Origin: an uncultured Bacteroides sp.
GTDB lineage: Bacteria; Bacteroidota; Bacteroidia; Bacteroidales; Bacteroidaceae
DNA: 61,078 bases
NCBI GenBank assembly: GCA_900555635.1
Contig: USLU01000027.1
Location: 1-61,078 of the forward strand
Reading direction: 5' to 3'
Shown here: positions 42,579-50,604 of the stretch, piece by piece
How positions within the stretch are numbered: the first letter of the stretch is position 1
Layout of the letters: each line of letters starts with the position of its first letter
Translations under genes and position numbers: made by a program
Notes under the pieces: generated by a model
What the model saw: only the letters and a program-made list of their open reading frames with translations
The model's database searches: none
What the model was told of the DNA's origin: nothing

Positions 42579-43595
42579 TTAATAAACTTCTATTACTTGT
42601 CTCTCAGTATTTATATTTCCTTCATCAATATACTTAAACCGTATGTTCGAGGAAATACGGAAATTCTCCAATATACGTTCCAAGCGTTGCTTGGTGAAAG
42701 TTGCCGTAAAAGATTCTTGTTTCAATGCCGGATTCTTCAAAACAAACTCAACGTTAAACTGCTTGCTTAATCTTTTCAATACCTCCTCAAACGGAGTATT
42801 CTTAAAGATCAAGTATCCGTCTTTCCAGCTAGTCTCTACATCTACATTAACCTTCTTTACCACAACTCTCTCTTGCGCTATATCGTAAACTACTTTTTGT
42901 CCCGGTTGCATCATCAGATTCTCTCTTTTCCCTTTATTGAAATAAGAAAAACTAACTTTACCCGAAACCAAAGTGGTCTGTACCGTTTCATTCTCTTTAT
43001 AGGCTTCTATATTGAACTCTGTTCCATGAACAATAATTTCCGATCCACTCAATGCATTGACTATAAATGGCTTCTTGTCTTTCGTTACAGAAAAGAAAGC
43101 CTCACCTATCAATTTCACTTTTCTTTCTCCTTCAGAAAAACGAGACGGGTATTGCAAAGACGAAGAGGAGTTCAAAATAACTTCCGTCCCGTCGGGCAAT
43201 ACAACCGAAGTCGTCATACCCGGATTCGTCCGGACCTCCATCATCTCTGCAACCTGTACATCATTATTAAAATAGAGCATGCACCATGATACTACCAAAG
43301 GAATAAATAAAATGGCGGCCGCCCGTTGCATCCCTCTAAACAATACCTGATACCTACTACCTACTTTCTCGCGTTCCATCTTCTGATGTACGTTTGTCAG
43401 AGCTTTCTTCACATCCAACTTTGATGATACCTGAGCTACATTAGCTGCCAAAACAATTGTTTGAATTTGCCAGCCTATTGCGCTGTTCTCATCAGAAGCC
43501 CCTAACCACTCCTCAACCCGAGTCGTTTCTTCTGCGGTTGTTACCCCTTCATAATATCGAAGAAGTAAATCTTCTATTTCCTCTCTTTCTACCAT
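42579..43595 (-). CDS. FecR-family anti-sigma factor
   Basis: Inner-membrane regulator of 338 residues. The N-terminal cytoplasmic part (EEIEDLLLRYYEGVTTAEETTRVEEWL) is expected to hold the sigma factor. One transmembrane helix follows near 90-108 (AAAILFIPLVVSWCMLYF). The periplasmic FecR domain has TNPGMTTSVVLPDGTEVILNSSSSLQYPSRF and LIGEAFFSVTKDKKPFIV. The C-terminal ~75 residues (YLIFKNTPFEEVLKRLSKQF) form an STN-like fold expected to meet the STN domain of SusC. It is read in the same direction as susC, 161 bases upstream of it, and divergently from the sigma gene. Confidence 0.93.
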   Translation of the reverse strand: MVEREEIEDLLLRYYEGVTTAEETTRVEEWLGASDENSAIGWQIQTIVLAANVAQVSSKLDVKKALTNVHQKMEREKVGSRYQVLFRGMQRAAAILFIPLVVSWCMLYFNNDVQVAEMMEVRTNPGMTTSVVLPDGTEVILNSSSSLQYPSRFSEGERKVKLIGEAFFSVTKDKKPFIVNALSGSEIIVHGTEFNIEAYKENETVQTTLVSGKVSFSYFNKGKRENLMMQPGQKVVYDIAQERVVVKKVNVDVETSWKDGYLIFKNTPFEEVLKRLSKQFNVEFVLKNPALKQESFTATFTKQRLERILENFRISSNIRFKYIDEGNINTERQVIEVY

Positions 43596-43700
43596 AAATT
43601 TTATTGCTAGCTTTATTCTTAAGACAAACGAGAAGAAGAGATTCCTAAATAAAAAACAAAAAAGATTTTATTACACTAGAGTTATAAACAGAAAAAAGGC

Positions 43701-43708
43701 TATTTTTG
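43701..43708 (+). promoter_or_regulatory. -7 box of the ECF sigma gene
   Basis: TATTTTTG matches TAnnTTTG and lies 25 bases before the ATG at 43733. It covers the TTG at 43706 that would open a longer frame. No clear -33 box. Confidence 0.6.
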
Positions 43709-43732
43709 CCCAATAAAAATGAAGCTCATACG

Positions 43733-44329
43733 ATGAAAAGTACCCTATCAGAAGATACATCCTTATTATTTGCCATGCAGAAGGGAGATCGAAAAGCTTT
43801 TGATAAATTATTTCAAAAATACTATCCTATCCTCTGTACGTATGGCTATCGTTTTGTGCGGTTGGAAGATGCCGAAGAGATTGTACAAGATATTATGTTA
43901 TGGTTGTGGGAGAATCGTGAGACGCCAGTCATTGAGTATTCTCTTAAACAATACCTGTTTAAATCCGTCTACCATCGTTCTATGACCCGGATTGTACAGA
44001 ATGAAGTAAAGTTACGGGTAGATACAGCCTTTCACGATAGAATGTTTGGCAAACTGGAAGATGTGGATGTGTTTCAAATAAACGAAATGAGCAAGCATAT
44101 CCAGCAAGCCATCAATGAACTTCCGGAGTCTTATAGAGAAGCGTTCATTATGAATAGGTTCCAAAGTCTTAGCTACAAAGAAGTGGCGGAAATACTCAAT
44201 GTTTCCCCCAAAACCATAGACTACCGCATCCAACAATCGCTGAAGATACTTAGAGTAAAACTAAAAGATTATCTGCCACTGCTGCTGATACTACTCAGCT
44301 ACAGTCCTTCGTCGAATCATTTCAACTGA
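43733..44329 (+). CDS. ECF RNA polymerase sigma factor of the PUL
   Basis: Extracytoplasmic-function sigma factor of 198 residues. Region 2 is FDKLFQKYYPILCTYGYRFVRLEDAEEIVQDIMLWLWENRE; region 4 is LPESYREAFIMNRFQSLSYKEVAEILNVSPKTIDYRIQQSLKILR with its helix-turn-helix. The start codon is ATG 43733 (MKSTLSEDTSL); the earlier TTG falls in the promoter. A hydrophobic C-terminal tail (LPLLLILLSYSPSS) is unusual for a soluble sigma factor but is seen in some Bacteroides PUL sigma factors. It is divergent from fecR; in many similar loci sigma and fecR are in one direction. Confidence 0.93.
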   Translation: MKSTLSEDTSLLFAMQKGDRKAFDKLFQKYYPILCTYGYRFVRLEDAEEIVQDIMLWLWENRETPVIEYSLKQYLFKSVYHRSMTRIVQNEVKLRVDTAFHDRMFGKLEDVDVFQINEMSKHIQQAINELPESYREAFIMNRFQSLSYKEVAEILNVSPKTIDYRIQQSLKILRVKLKDYLPLLLILLSYSPSSNHFN

Positions 44330-44358
44330 TACTTACGTCAGGGATATATGTTCCGTTG

Positions 44359-44424
44359 CACAAGATGGCATCTTGTGTTGCATGAGATGGCATCTTGTGC
44401 AGCATAACATGCCATCTTGTGCAG
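44359..44424. repeat. palindromic repeat with 22-base period, locus C
   Basis: Begins with the palindrome CACAAGATGgCATCTTGTG (44359-44377). The word CATCTTGTG then recurs at 44391-44399 and 44413-44421, exactly 22 bases apart each time; a degraded reverse copy, CATGAGATG, lies at 44381-44389. It sits in the 260-base gap between the sigma gene and the plus-strand enzyme genes and may end the sigma transcript, though there is no T run. The remainder of the gap (to 44520) shows no gene. Confidence 0.8.
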
Positions 44425-44520
44425 TACGCCCCTTAGTCCTTCAACCAGGAAAGTAATTTGTCAGAGATAATGGCACATACTATTTATCTGCCGGGGAGTT
44501 TAGGAAAAGCACGCTCCCGC

Positions 44521-44551
44521 TTGTCTTTATAAAAGAGAAACATTACATTTG
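44521..44551 (+). promoter_or_regulatory. promoter of the ThuA/GH9 operon
   Basis: TTG (44521-44523), 20 bases, then TACATTTG (44544-44551): a good match to the Bacteroides -33/-7 layout, 38 bases before the first ATG. Confidence 0.7.
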
Positions 44552-44589
44552 ATAAATCAAACATGTAAATAACTAAAAAAACACGCCTA

Positions 44590-45075
44590 ATGAAAAAACT
44601 GTTTTACCTATTGCTGGTACTGGGCTATAGCCTCAGCACGCATGCTCAATTCTCAGTAACCGCCCATCAAGAAGGATGGGACAAGATTCCTCCACAAGCA
44701 CAAAAGAAGGGTTTTTCCTTTCAGCAATCCGTCTTGGCAAATATGGACGGGGACGATGCTTTGGAAGAAGTTATGCTCTTCGGACGAGACAACGGGCATT
44801 ATCCGACTTTCGATTTATTTAAAGCGTATTATGTGATTGTTGACAACTACACAAAGGAGGTCCAATACATTTCCGACGATATTTACATCACCGACAAATA
44901 TAATCTTCTTGTAGAAGACCGGAACAACGATGGCATCTCCGAACTTTATATCTCCTATTTTAAAGATGGGAAATTCAGTGTAGACGAGCGAGGATATAAC
45001 CTACAAGCCGTGCGCTGCTATGACCGTATAGAATGGAACCCAACAGACAAAAACTTTAAATCCCCCAAGAAATGA
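44590..45075 (+). CDS. small exported FG-GAP/VCBS-like protein
   Basis: A 161-residue exported protein; signal peptide MKKLFYLLLVLGYSLSTHAQ. The mature part has two Asp-rich loops, ANMDGDDALEEVMLFG and VEDRNNDGISELYIS, which resemble the calcium-binding loops of FG-GAP/VCBS propeller blades, but only two are present, so a full propeller cannot form. Function not recognised. Its last codons overlap the next start by four bases (ATGA), so it is translationally coupled to the ThuA protein and probably works with it. Confidence 0.75.
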   Translation: MKKLFYLLLVLGYSLSTHAQFSVTAHQEGWDKIPPQAQKKGFSFQQSVLANMDGDDALEEVMLFGRDNGHYPTFDLFKAYYVIVDNYTKEVQYISDDIYITDKYNLLVEDRNNDGISELYISYFKDGKFSVDERGYNLQAVRCYDRIEWNPTDKNFKSPKK

Positions 45076-46001
45076 AAACAAGACTCATATTATTTATAGT
45101 ATTCCTTCTATCGCTAGGAATCTCCTCTCCCACCCAAGCACAACAAAAGAAAGTAATCAAGACCATGATGATAGCCGGAGCAGACGGTAGTCACTATTGG
45201 CAAGGTGCTTGCGACGCCATGAAGCAGATACTCGAAAACAGTGGTATGTTTCAGGTAGACTTTGCCTTTACTCCCAACTTCGGCGGAGATATGAATACCT
45301 TCAAACCTGATTTCAGCAAATATGATTTGATTGTCATTAACTACGGCGGACCGACCTGGATTGAACCGGTACGCAAAGACTTTGAGAAGTATGTAGCCGA
45401 TGGCGGTGCTGTGGTAGTGATACATTCATCGGTTGTTCCAATGGCAGACTGGAAGGGTTATAATGAAATAATCGGCATGGCAGCTTGGGACGGACGCAAT
45501 GAAAAAGACGGTCCGTATCTCTATTGGAAAGACGGGCAATATGTATACGATTACTCTCCCGGGTACGCCGGATATCATGGATTGCAGCATGAAACGGTAA
45601 TTGAACACCGCGCTCCCGGACATCCTATTCTGAAAGGGTTGCGCCCCAGCTGGAAACACTTTAAAGATGAAATATACACCCGCCTGCGCGGACCGGTAAA
45701 GAATATGGAGATACTGGCTACTGCATACGAGCGTGGTCGCCACGAACCGTTGATGTGGACGGTAAAATATGGGAAAGGTCGCGTATTTGTCGATCTTCTG
45801 GGACATTGCGGCAACGATCCCAATATGATATATTCTATGTTGTGCACCGGTTTTCAAGTAACACTACTACGCGGCTGCGAATGGGCGGCAACGGGAACAG
45901 TGACCCAAGAAGTTCCCGCAGACTTCCCATTGGAAGATACTTATACGTTGCGACCGGAGTTCAAAGCTCCTTTCCATGCCTCCCCTAACCAAAAGCCTTA
46001 A
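45072..46001 (+). CDS. ThuA-domain exported protein
   Basis: A 309-residue protein with a signal peptide (LILFIVFLLSLGISSPTQAQ) and a ThuA domain, a class-I glutamine-amidotransferase-like fold linked to trehalose or other sugar utilisation; the reaction is not established. Family features are YWQGACDAMKQILENSG, FSKYDLIVINYGGPTW, FEKYVADGGAVVVIHSS, HETVIEHRAPGHPILKGL and the end GKGRVFVDLLGHCGNDPNMIY. It lies between the small FG-GAP-like gene (four-base overlap) and the GH9 gene (5-base gap), so it belongs to the PUL's degradative operon. Confidence 0.9.
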   Translation: MKTRLILFIVFLLSLGISSPTQAQQKKVIKTMMIAGADGSHYWQGACDAMKQILENSGMFQVDFAFTPNFGGDMNTFKPDFSKYDLIVINYGGPTWIEPVRKDFEKYVADGGAVVVIHSSVVPMADWKGYNEIIGMAAWDGRNEKDGPYLYWKDGQYVYDYSPGYAGYHGLQHETVIEHRAPGHPILKGLRPSWKHFKDEIYTRLRGPVKNMEILATAYERGRHEPLMWTVKYGKGRVFVDLLGHCGNDPNMIYSMLCTGFQVTLLRGCEWAATGTVTQEVPADFPLEDTYTLRPEFKAPFHASPNQKP

Positions 46002-46006
46002 ATATT

Positions 46007-48403
46007 ATGAAATATCTCATTTCGATTCTACTGTTTGTGTGTTGTGTTCCCATCAATGCACAGCTCCCTTGGAAACCCGATAAAGAACTGGAGAAACAAC
46101 TCCAGGAAAGCAATTATGTACATCGCATCCTAAAAGCCAATCCTGAGCATGCAGGGCTAACCCGCTGGTACAAAAAGGAAGTATTAAAAAGCCGTGAACT
46201 ACCGCTTGCCGAAGACTTCGCTTCCTTGCGGCACACAGGCCCGGGGACAATCCACATCGACCGGAATATCACAATCTCGGGAAAAGGCAGTGTTCGCCTC
46301 GACACCCCGGCGTCATTGGGAAAGAAGAATCCTACAAACCGCAACTATGCTACGCCTGAGATTATTCGTCCCCTGAATCGGGAAGATTTGCGGGAATACA
46401 ATCGCTTTTCCGTTTGGGTATATGTGGATGCTCCGGGTGTCTATCTGACATTCGGCGGGTTCACTTTATATAATGAAGGTGAAAAGGTAATGCCCACTCC
46501 GGGACGTTTTGAAGGACAACACTTTGAAACCATCTATCCCAATAAATGGCAACACATTGTTTGGGAGATACCCGATTTATATCGCGATTGTGTCACCGGA
46601 TTCTCCGTTAATATTATGTTGGCAGGTGCTCCCGCCGGAGCAAGCGAGAAGATGAGCCTGTATGTAGATGACATGCGCATTGAGAAAGTAGAAGCAGAAA
46701 ACAGCCGTGGCTTTGATTTACGTAAAGATGCCATTGCTTACAGTCACAGCGGATACAAACCGGGAGCTCGTAAACAAGCATTGGTACAACATATGAAGCA
46801 AAGCTCTTTCAATCTGCTAAATACCGCTACCGGGCAAGTTGTTTACCAAGGTAAGGGAAAGAAAGTAGACAAAGGCTTCTTATTGCTGGATTTCAGCGAC
46901 TTCAACACACCGGGACAATATACAATCAGCATTGACGATATTCAGTCAAAGCCTTTCCCTATCGGGGATGATGCTTATCTCTCCACAGCCTGGCACACTT
47001 TAAACTTCTTCTTTTCCGAGCGTTGTGGCTTCGATCAGCCCGGCATACACCAAGAGTGCCATCAAGACGTCTTCATGTATCATCCGGACGGACGTAGTAT
47101 GAGCGTTTCCGGTGGCTGGCACGATGCCGCCGACCTGACTCAGGGAACCGGAAACACTGCTGAATCGGGCATTGCCCTGTTAGAGATGGCGAATGCCGTA
47201 CAAGGTAAAGACAGCATCTTCTACGAGCGCCTATTGGAAGAAGCCCGATGGGGCTTGAACTGGGTATTACGTACCCGTTTCGGCGACGGTTACCGTCTTG
47301 GAGGGCTGATTATCGGCATCTGGACCAAGAATATCCGCGGAGACAAGGACGATATGCAGGCTGAAGCACGCAATACGCCTACCGATAATCTGAAATCAGC
47401 CTCTTACTGTGCCCTTGCTGCGCCTCATTTCGAAAAGAAAGACCCTGTGTTTGCGCGTTGGTGCCGCAATGTGGCTATTGAAGATTTCCAATTTGCCATG
47501 GACCTGCTCGATACCCAACGGACAGAAAACAATGAAGTGGATATATATGCCTTGGCAACCGTCACTGCCATGCGCTTATACCGCCTCACCCAAGACAACT
47601 ATTATCTAGATTGGGCTACCCGACTGGCGCATACCGTCATGGATTGTCAGCAATTAGAAAGACGTACCGATTGGAAAACTCCGTTACGAGGTTTCTTCTA
47701 TGAATCTAAGAAAAAGAAACGTATACTTGCCTATTATCACCAAAGCCAGGAACATCTGATGGTCGAAGGGCTCTCTATGTTACTGACTGACGCACCGACC
47801 CATGCCGATGCTCCTTTGTGGCAAGCTTCTTGTGAAGCTTATGCGGATTATCTGCGTGATATCTCCCGTATGATTGCTCCCTATGAAGTACTTCCCAGTG
47901 CTGTTTATGAAGTGAATAATACCGATTATAGCAGCTTGTATCACGAAGGCGATCAGGTGGGATTACCCAGTTTGGAAGAATACAATGCACAAGTACGCAA
48001 CGGTATTCCGCTCTCTAAAGATTTTTACCTGCGTCGATTCCCCGTTGCCTATCAGTTCAGAGGCTTCCATGCAGTAGTAATGGGAAAAGCAAAAGCCGCC
48101 TTCATCCTTGCCCGCCTGCTAAAAGACCAGCAACTGAAGGACATAGCCACCCGGCAACTGGAATATATCTTAGGATATAACCCGTTTGCAATGAGTACGG
48201 TATATGGAGACGGTTATGATTATCCCCCACTCTATGGAGCTTATGCGGGAGATGTAGTAGGTGCGGTGCCTGTAGGGATAGAGACTTTTGAGAATGATGA
48301 CGAACCTTACTTCCCGATGCAGAATAACTGTACCTACAAGGAAATCTGGACACATACCACTGCAAGACTGATGTGGTGTGTGGCGGAGTTGTTTAAACAG
48401 TAA
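46007..48403 (+). CDS. GH9-type glycosidase
   Basis: Secreted 798-residue enzyme with signal peptide (ISILLFVCCVPINAQ). A long N-terminal region (about 20-240) ends in a jelly-roll-like module (NRFSVWVYVDAPGVYLTFGGF, MSLYVDDMRIEKVE). A CelD_N-type Ig-like domain follows (about 255-325, FNLLNTATGQVVYQGKGKKV). The GH9 (alpha/alpha)6 barrel has GGWHDAADL (369-377; Asp373 and Asp376 at catalytic-base positions) and TYKEIWTH with Glu779 at the acid position. The usual PHHR stretch is not seen; LGYNPFAMSTVYGDGYDYPP stands there. GH9 enzymes are mostly endoglucanases or exo-beta-glucosidases; this divergent member may differ. Confidence 0.85.
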   Translation: MKYLISILLFVCCVPINAQLPWKPDKELEKQLQESNYVHRILKANPEHAGLTRWYKKEVLKSRELPLAEDFASLRHTGPGTIHIDRNITISGKGSVRLDTPASLGKKNPTNRNYATPEIIRPLNREDLREYNRFSVWVYVDAPGVYLTFGGFTLYNEGEKVMPTPGRFEGQHFETIYPNKWQHIVWEIPDLYRDCVTGFSVNIMLAGAPAGASEKMSLYVDDMRIEKVEAENSRGFDLRKDAIAYSHSGYKPGARKQALVQHMKQSSFNLLNTATGQVVYQGKGKKVDKGFLLLDFSDFNTPGQYTISIDDIQSKPFPIGDDAYLSTAWHTLNFFFSERCGFDQPGIHQECHQDVFMYHPDGRSMSVSGGWHDAADLTQGTGNTAESGIALLEMANAVQGKDSIFYERLLEEARWGLNWVLRTRFGDGYRLGGLIIGIWTKNIRGDKDDMQAEARNTPTDNLKSASYCALAAPHFEKKDPVFARWCRNVAIEDFQFAMDLLDTQRTENNEVDIYALATVTAMRLYRLTQDNYYLDWATRLAHTVMDCQQLERRTDWKTPLRGFFYESKKKKRILAYYHQSQEHLMVEGLSMLLTDAPTHADAPLWQASCEAYADYLRDISRMIAPYEVLPSAVYEVNNTDYSSLYHEGDQVGLPSLEEYNAQVRNGIPLSKDFYLRRFPVAYQFRGFHAVVMGKAKAAFILARLLKDQQLKDIATRQLEYILGYNPFAMSTVYGDGYDYPPLYGAYAGDVVGAVPVGIETFENDDEPYFPMQNNCTYKEIWTHTTARLMWCVAELFKQ

Positions 48404-48471
48404 ACAACTGACAAAGAAAAGGTAATGACTTCACTCTTATGAGAATGTCATTACCTTTTTTGTTGTTTACT
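48399..48471. terminator. bidirectional terminator, nested stems
   Basis: Inner stem AAAAGGTAATGAC (48417-48429) with GTCATTACCTTTT (48447-48459), 17-base loop, T run after it. Outer arms AGTAAACAAC (48399-48408) and GTTGTTTACT (48462-48471) also pair perfectly and contain the stop codons of both convergent genes (48401-48403 and 48467-48469). Confidence 0.88.
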
Positions 48472-50422
48472 CATTCCACAAGTCGGGAATAGCTTCATGT
48501 CCGCGTGCATTTTCAGGTTTACGGTCAGTAGGCTGCTTCGTTCCCGAATGAATATCATATAGGAGTTTGGCTGTTTCCATCATTGCTTCCACCTGCTCTT
48601 TATAGGGTCGGTCGGTAACATCAATCAAACCACAGTTATAGTTTTCACCGTCACCACGTCCGGTCAGATCTTGGTCGCACCACAGGAAATAGCCGGTACC
48701 AATCAGTCCGGGATGTGAATAGGCATTTTCTGTATAGTAACGATAGGCTACTCCACGCTGTTCCTGCGAATCTACTTGCCAAAGAGATTGAGCCATGCCA
48801 CGGTCTACCGTACCGAAATGATATTCACCGATAATCATCGGTAGATTGGCTATCTTCAAAGCACGATCCATCATTGCAGGATTGGGAACCAAGTCGTAAC
48901 AGTTGAAACTCAATACATCGAAAGATTCACCACACATTTGGAGGATTTCTTCATCCAAGGTCAGGATATTGCCGAAACGGATACCGAGATTCAGATGGTT
49001 CGGATCATGTTTCTTGAGTATCTGGTTGGTAGTAGATAGGAATATCCGGAAAGTAGAGAGAATGAATTCTTTGCGATTCTCCGGAGTATCACCTTTCTCA
49101 TTCAGATATTTCCGCAAGGCTGTTTTGATGGGACGGTCTTTTCCATCGAGGATTAATCCACACAAACGGGCTTCTTCATCCAGCCAAGCGGGTTCGTTGC
49201 CTATGAAATAGCCTATTAGCCAAGGATTGTTTTTGTAAGGGGCTACAAATTCGGACAAGGACTTATCTACTTTGGATTCGAACGCAGGATCGTATACATC
49301 GCAAAGCCCCATCAAGTCACGTTCGATGCCTATATTGCGTAAAGGTATTAAAAACGCCTTGCGGTTCATGTTCATTACTTCCGAACTCGACCAATTAGCA
49401 ATGGTGTTCAAGCCCCACTTGTCCATACGTTTGAATATCAGTTCTTTTGACTTTTCAGGAAATGCATCGCCATAGCGACGATATTGATTCCAAAAGCCGA
49501 AAGAAGCAAGATTATTGCCACGATAACTTCGACGGGCAAACTTCTCCATCAATTCTGCGGGAGGAAGTTCTTTATACATACCCTTACGATGCTCCACGTC
49601 ACGTATGGTTCCACCGCCGCCGGGACTCACACAATCTACTCCTACAGAAAGGAACAGGTAACCTTCGGGGTCAACAAACCACCAACGGTCGCCTATCTTC
49701 TCGGTGCGAAAGAATCCGGTTGCCTTTACTTGCTGCTGCTTGTAACCTCCGAATTTGGAATAGTTATAAGCATCGGTAGTCACCACTTCGGCATCTTCGG
49801 CTTCCCACTCTTTCTTTAGTTGTTCCAAAGAAGAAATCTTCCCTTCATATTCCACCAGATTAGATTGTCCGAATTCGTCTACCGCAGGGACTTCACCCAT
49901 ATATTCGTCGCCCGGATCTTCTGTAGCCAACGTAATGGAACGGATCTCAATCATCGGATTACGGATCGGTTTACGCATACGGATGCCTACTGAATCGACT
50001 CCTTGAAGGGGACCACGCCTGCCGCCTAAATTAATCCAACCCATATAACGGGCATGATTGAAAGTAGCAGCCAAATCGACGGCAGCACCGGGCAACTCGG
50101 TGAAGTATTTCAGAGGGATAGCAAGTTTGTTCCAGGCATTGGGTACATAGCACATCACACGGAGTTCGTTGTAACCGCTATCTGTAGTAAAACCGAGATG
50201 GAAACGCTGTGCCGTAGTGCTTTTATACTCTATCACTACGAACTTATACTCATCCCAGTCGGACGGTAATTCGGGATTGATGTCTTTCAAGGCAAACTTC
50301 TTGCCTGATACTTCCTTGGTGCTGTCGAGCTGCACCTTGAATGTTCGTTCGGTCGGTGTACACTGGACGAACAATGATGCCGTCAATGTCGCCAAGAGAA
50401 CTGTTCTCATTTTGTTTTTCAT
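48467..50422 (-). CDS. clan GH-A glycosidase lipoprotein (GH50/agarase-like)
   Basis: A 651-residue lipoprotein (lipobox LFVQC, about Cys21) with an N-terminal jelly-roll-like domain (about 25-170) and a TIM-barrel glycosidase. The segment ATGFFRTEKIGDRWWFVDPEGYLFLSVGVDCV resembles GH50 beta-agarases and related beta-galactosidases. Glu410 in GNEPAW fits the acid/base, and Glu533 in IIGEYHFG the nucleophile; their spacing suits clan GH-A. The exact family and substrate are uncertain. It is convergent with the GH9 gene and appears to have its own transcript; no -7 box was found in 50423-50604. An ATG four codons inside (50410) is an equally possible start. Confidence 0.75.
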   Translation of the reverse strand: MKNKMRTVLLATLTASLFVQCTPTERTFKVQLDSTKEVSGKKFALKDINPELPSDWDEYKFVVIEYKSTTAQRFHLGFTTDSGYNELRVMCYVPNAWNKLAIPLKYFTELPGAAVDLAATFNHARYMGWINLGGRRGPLQGVDSVGIRMRKPIRNPMIEIRSITLATEDPGDEYMGEVPAVDEFGQSNLVEYEGKISSLEQLKKEWEAEDAEVVTTDAYNYSKFGGYKQQQVKATGFFRTEKIGDRWWFVDPEGYLFLSVGVDCVSPGGGGTIRDVEHRKGMYKELPPAELMEKFARRSYRGNNLASFGFWNQYRRYGDAFPEKSKELIFKRMDKWGLNTIANWSSSEVMNMNRKAFLIPLRNIGIERDLMGLCDVYDPAFESKVDKSLSEFVAPYKNNPWLIGYFIGNEPAWLDEEARLCGLILDGKDRPIKTALRKYLNEKGDTPENRKEFILSTFRIFLSTTNQILKKHDPNHLNLGIRFGNILTLDEEILQMCGESFDVLSFNCYDLVPNPAMMDRALKIANLPMIIGEYHFGTVDRGMAQSLWQVDSQEQRGVAYRYYTENAYSHPGLIGTGYFLWCDQDLTGRGDGENYNCGLIDVTDRPYKEQVEAMMETAKLLYDIHSGTKQPTDRKPENARGHEAIPDLWNE

Positions 50423-50542
50423 GTCTATAAATTTATTAGAAGTGAATAATACGATTATTTAGTCACCTTGTATTTAAGACAAGCGTCCCCGGTATGTTCC
50501 TAAAAATCGGGATATGTTTCTCAACACATGCTTTTACTTCAT

Positions 50543-50582
50543 AAAAAAAGCTCCGTTGGAACAGGGATAGTCCAACGGAGCT
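50543..50582 (-). terminator. valS terminator
   Basis: Perfect 12-bp stem AGCTCCGTTGGA (50549-50560) with TCCAACGGAGCT (50571-50582), 10-base loop. On the minus strand it is followed by seven T. It lies 22 bases after the valS stop. Confidence 0.93.
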
Positions 50583-50604
50583 AGATATTATAAGATTAAA
50601 GTAA

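Noticed and set aside
44359..44424. CRISPR array
   Set aside because: The repeat unit is only 9 bases with a 22-base period and palindromic partners; there are no spacers of uniform size and no cas genes.
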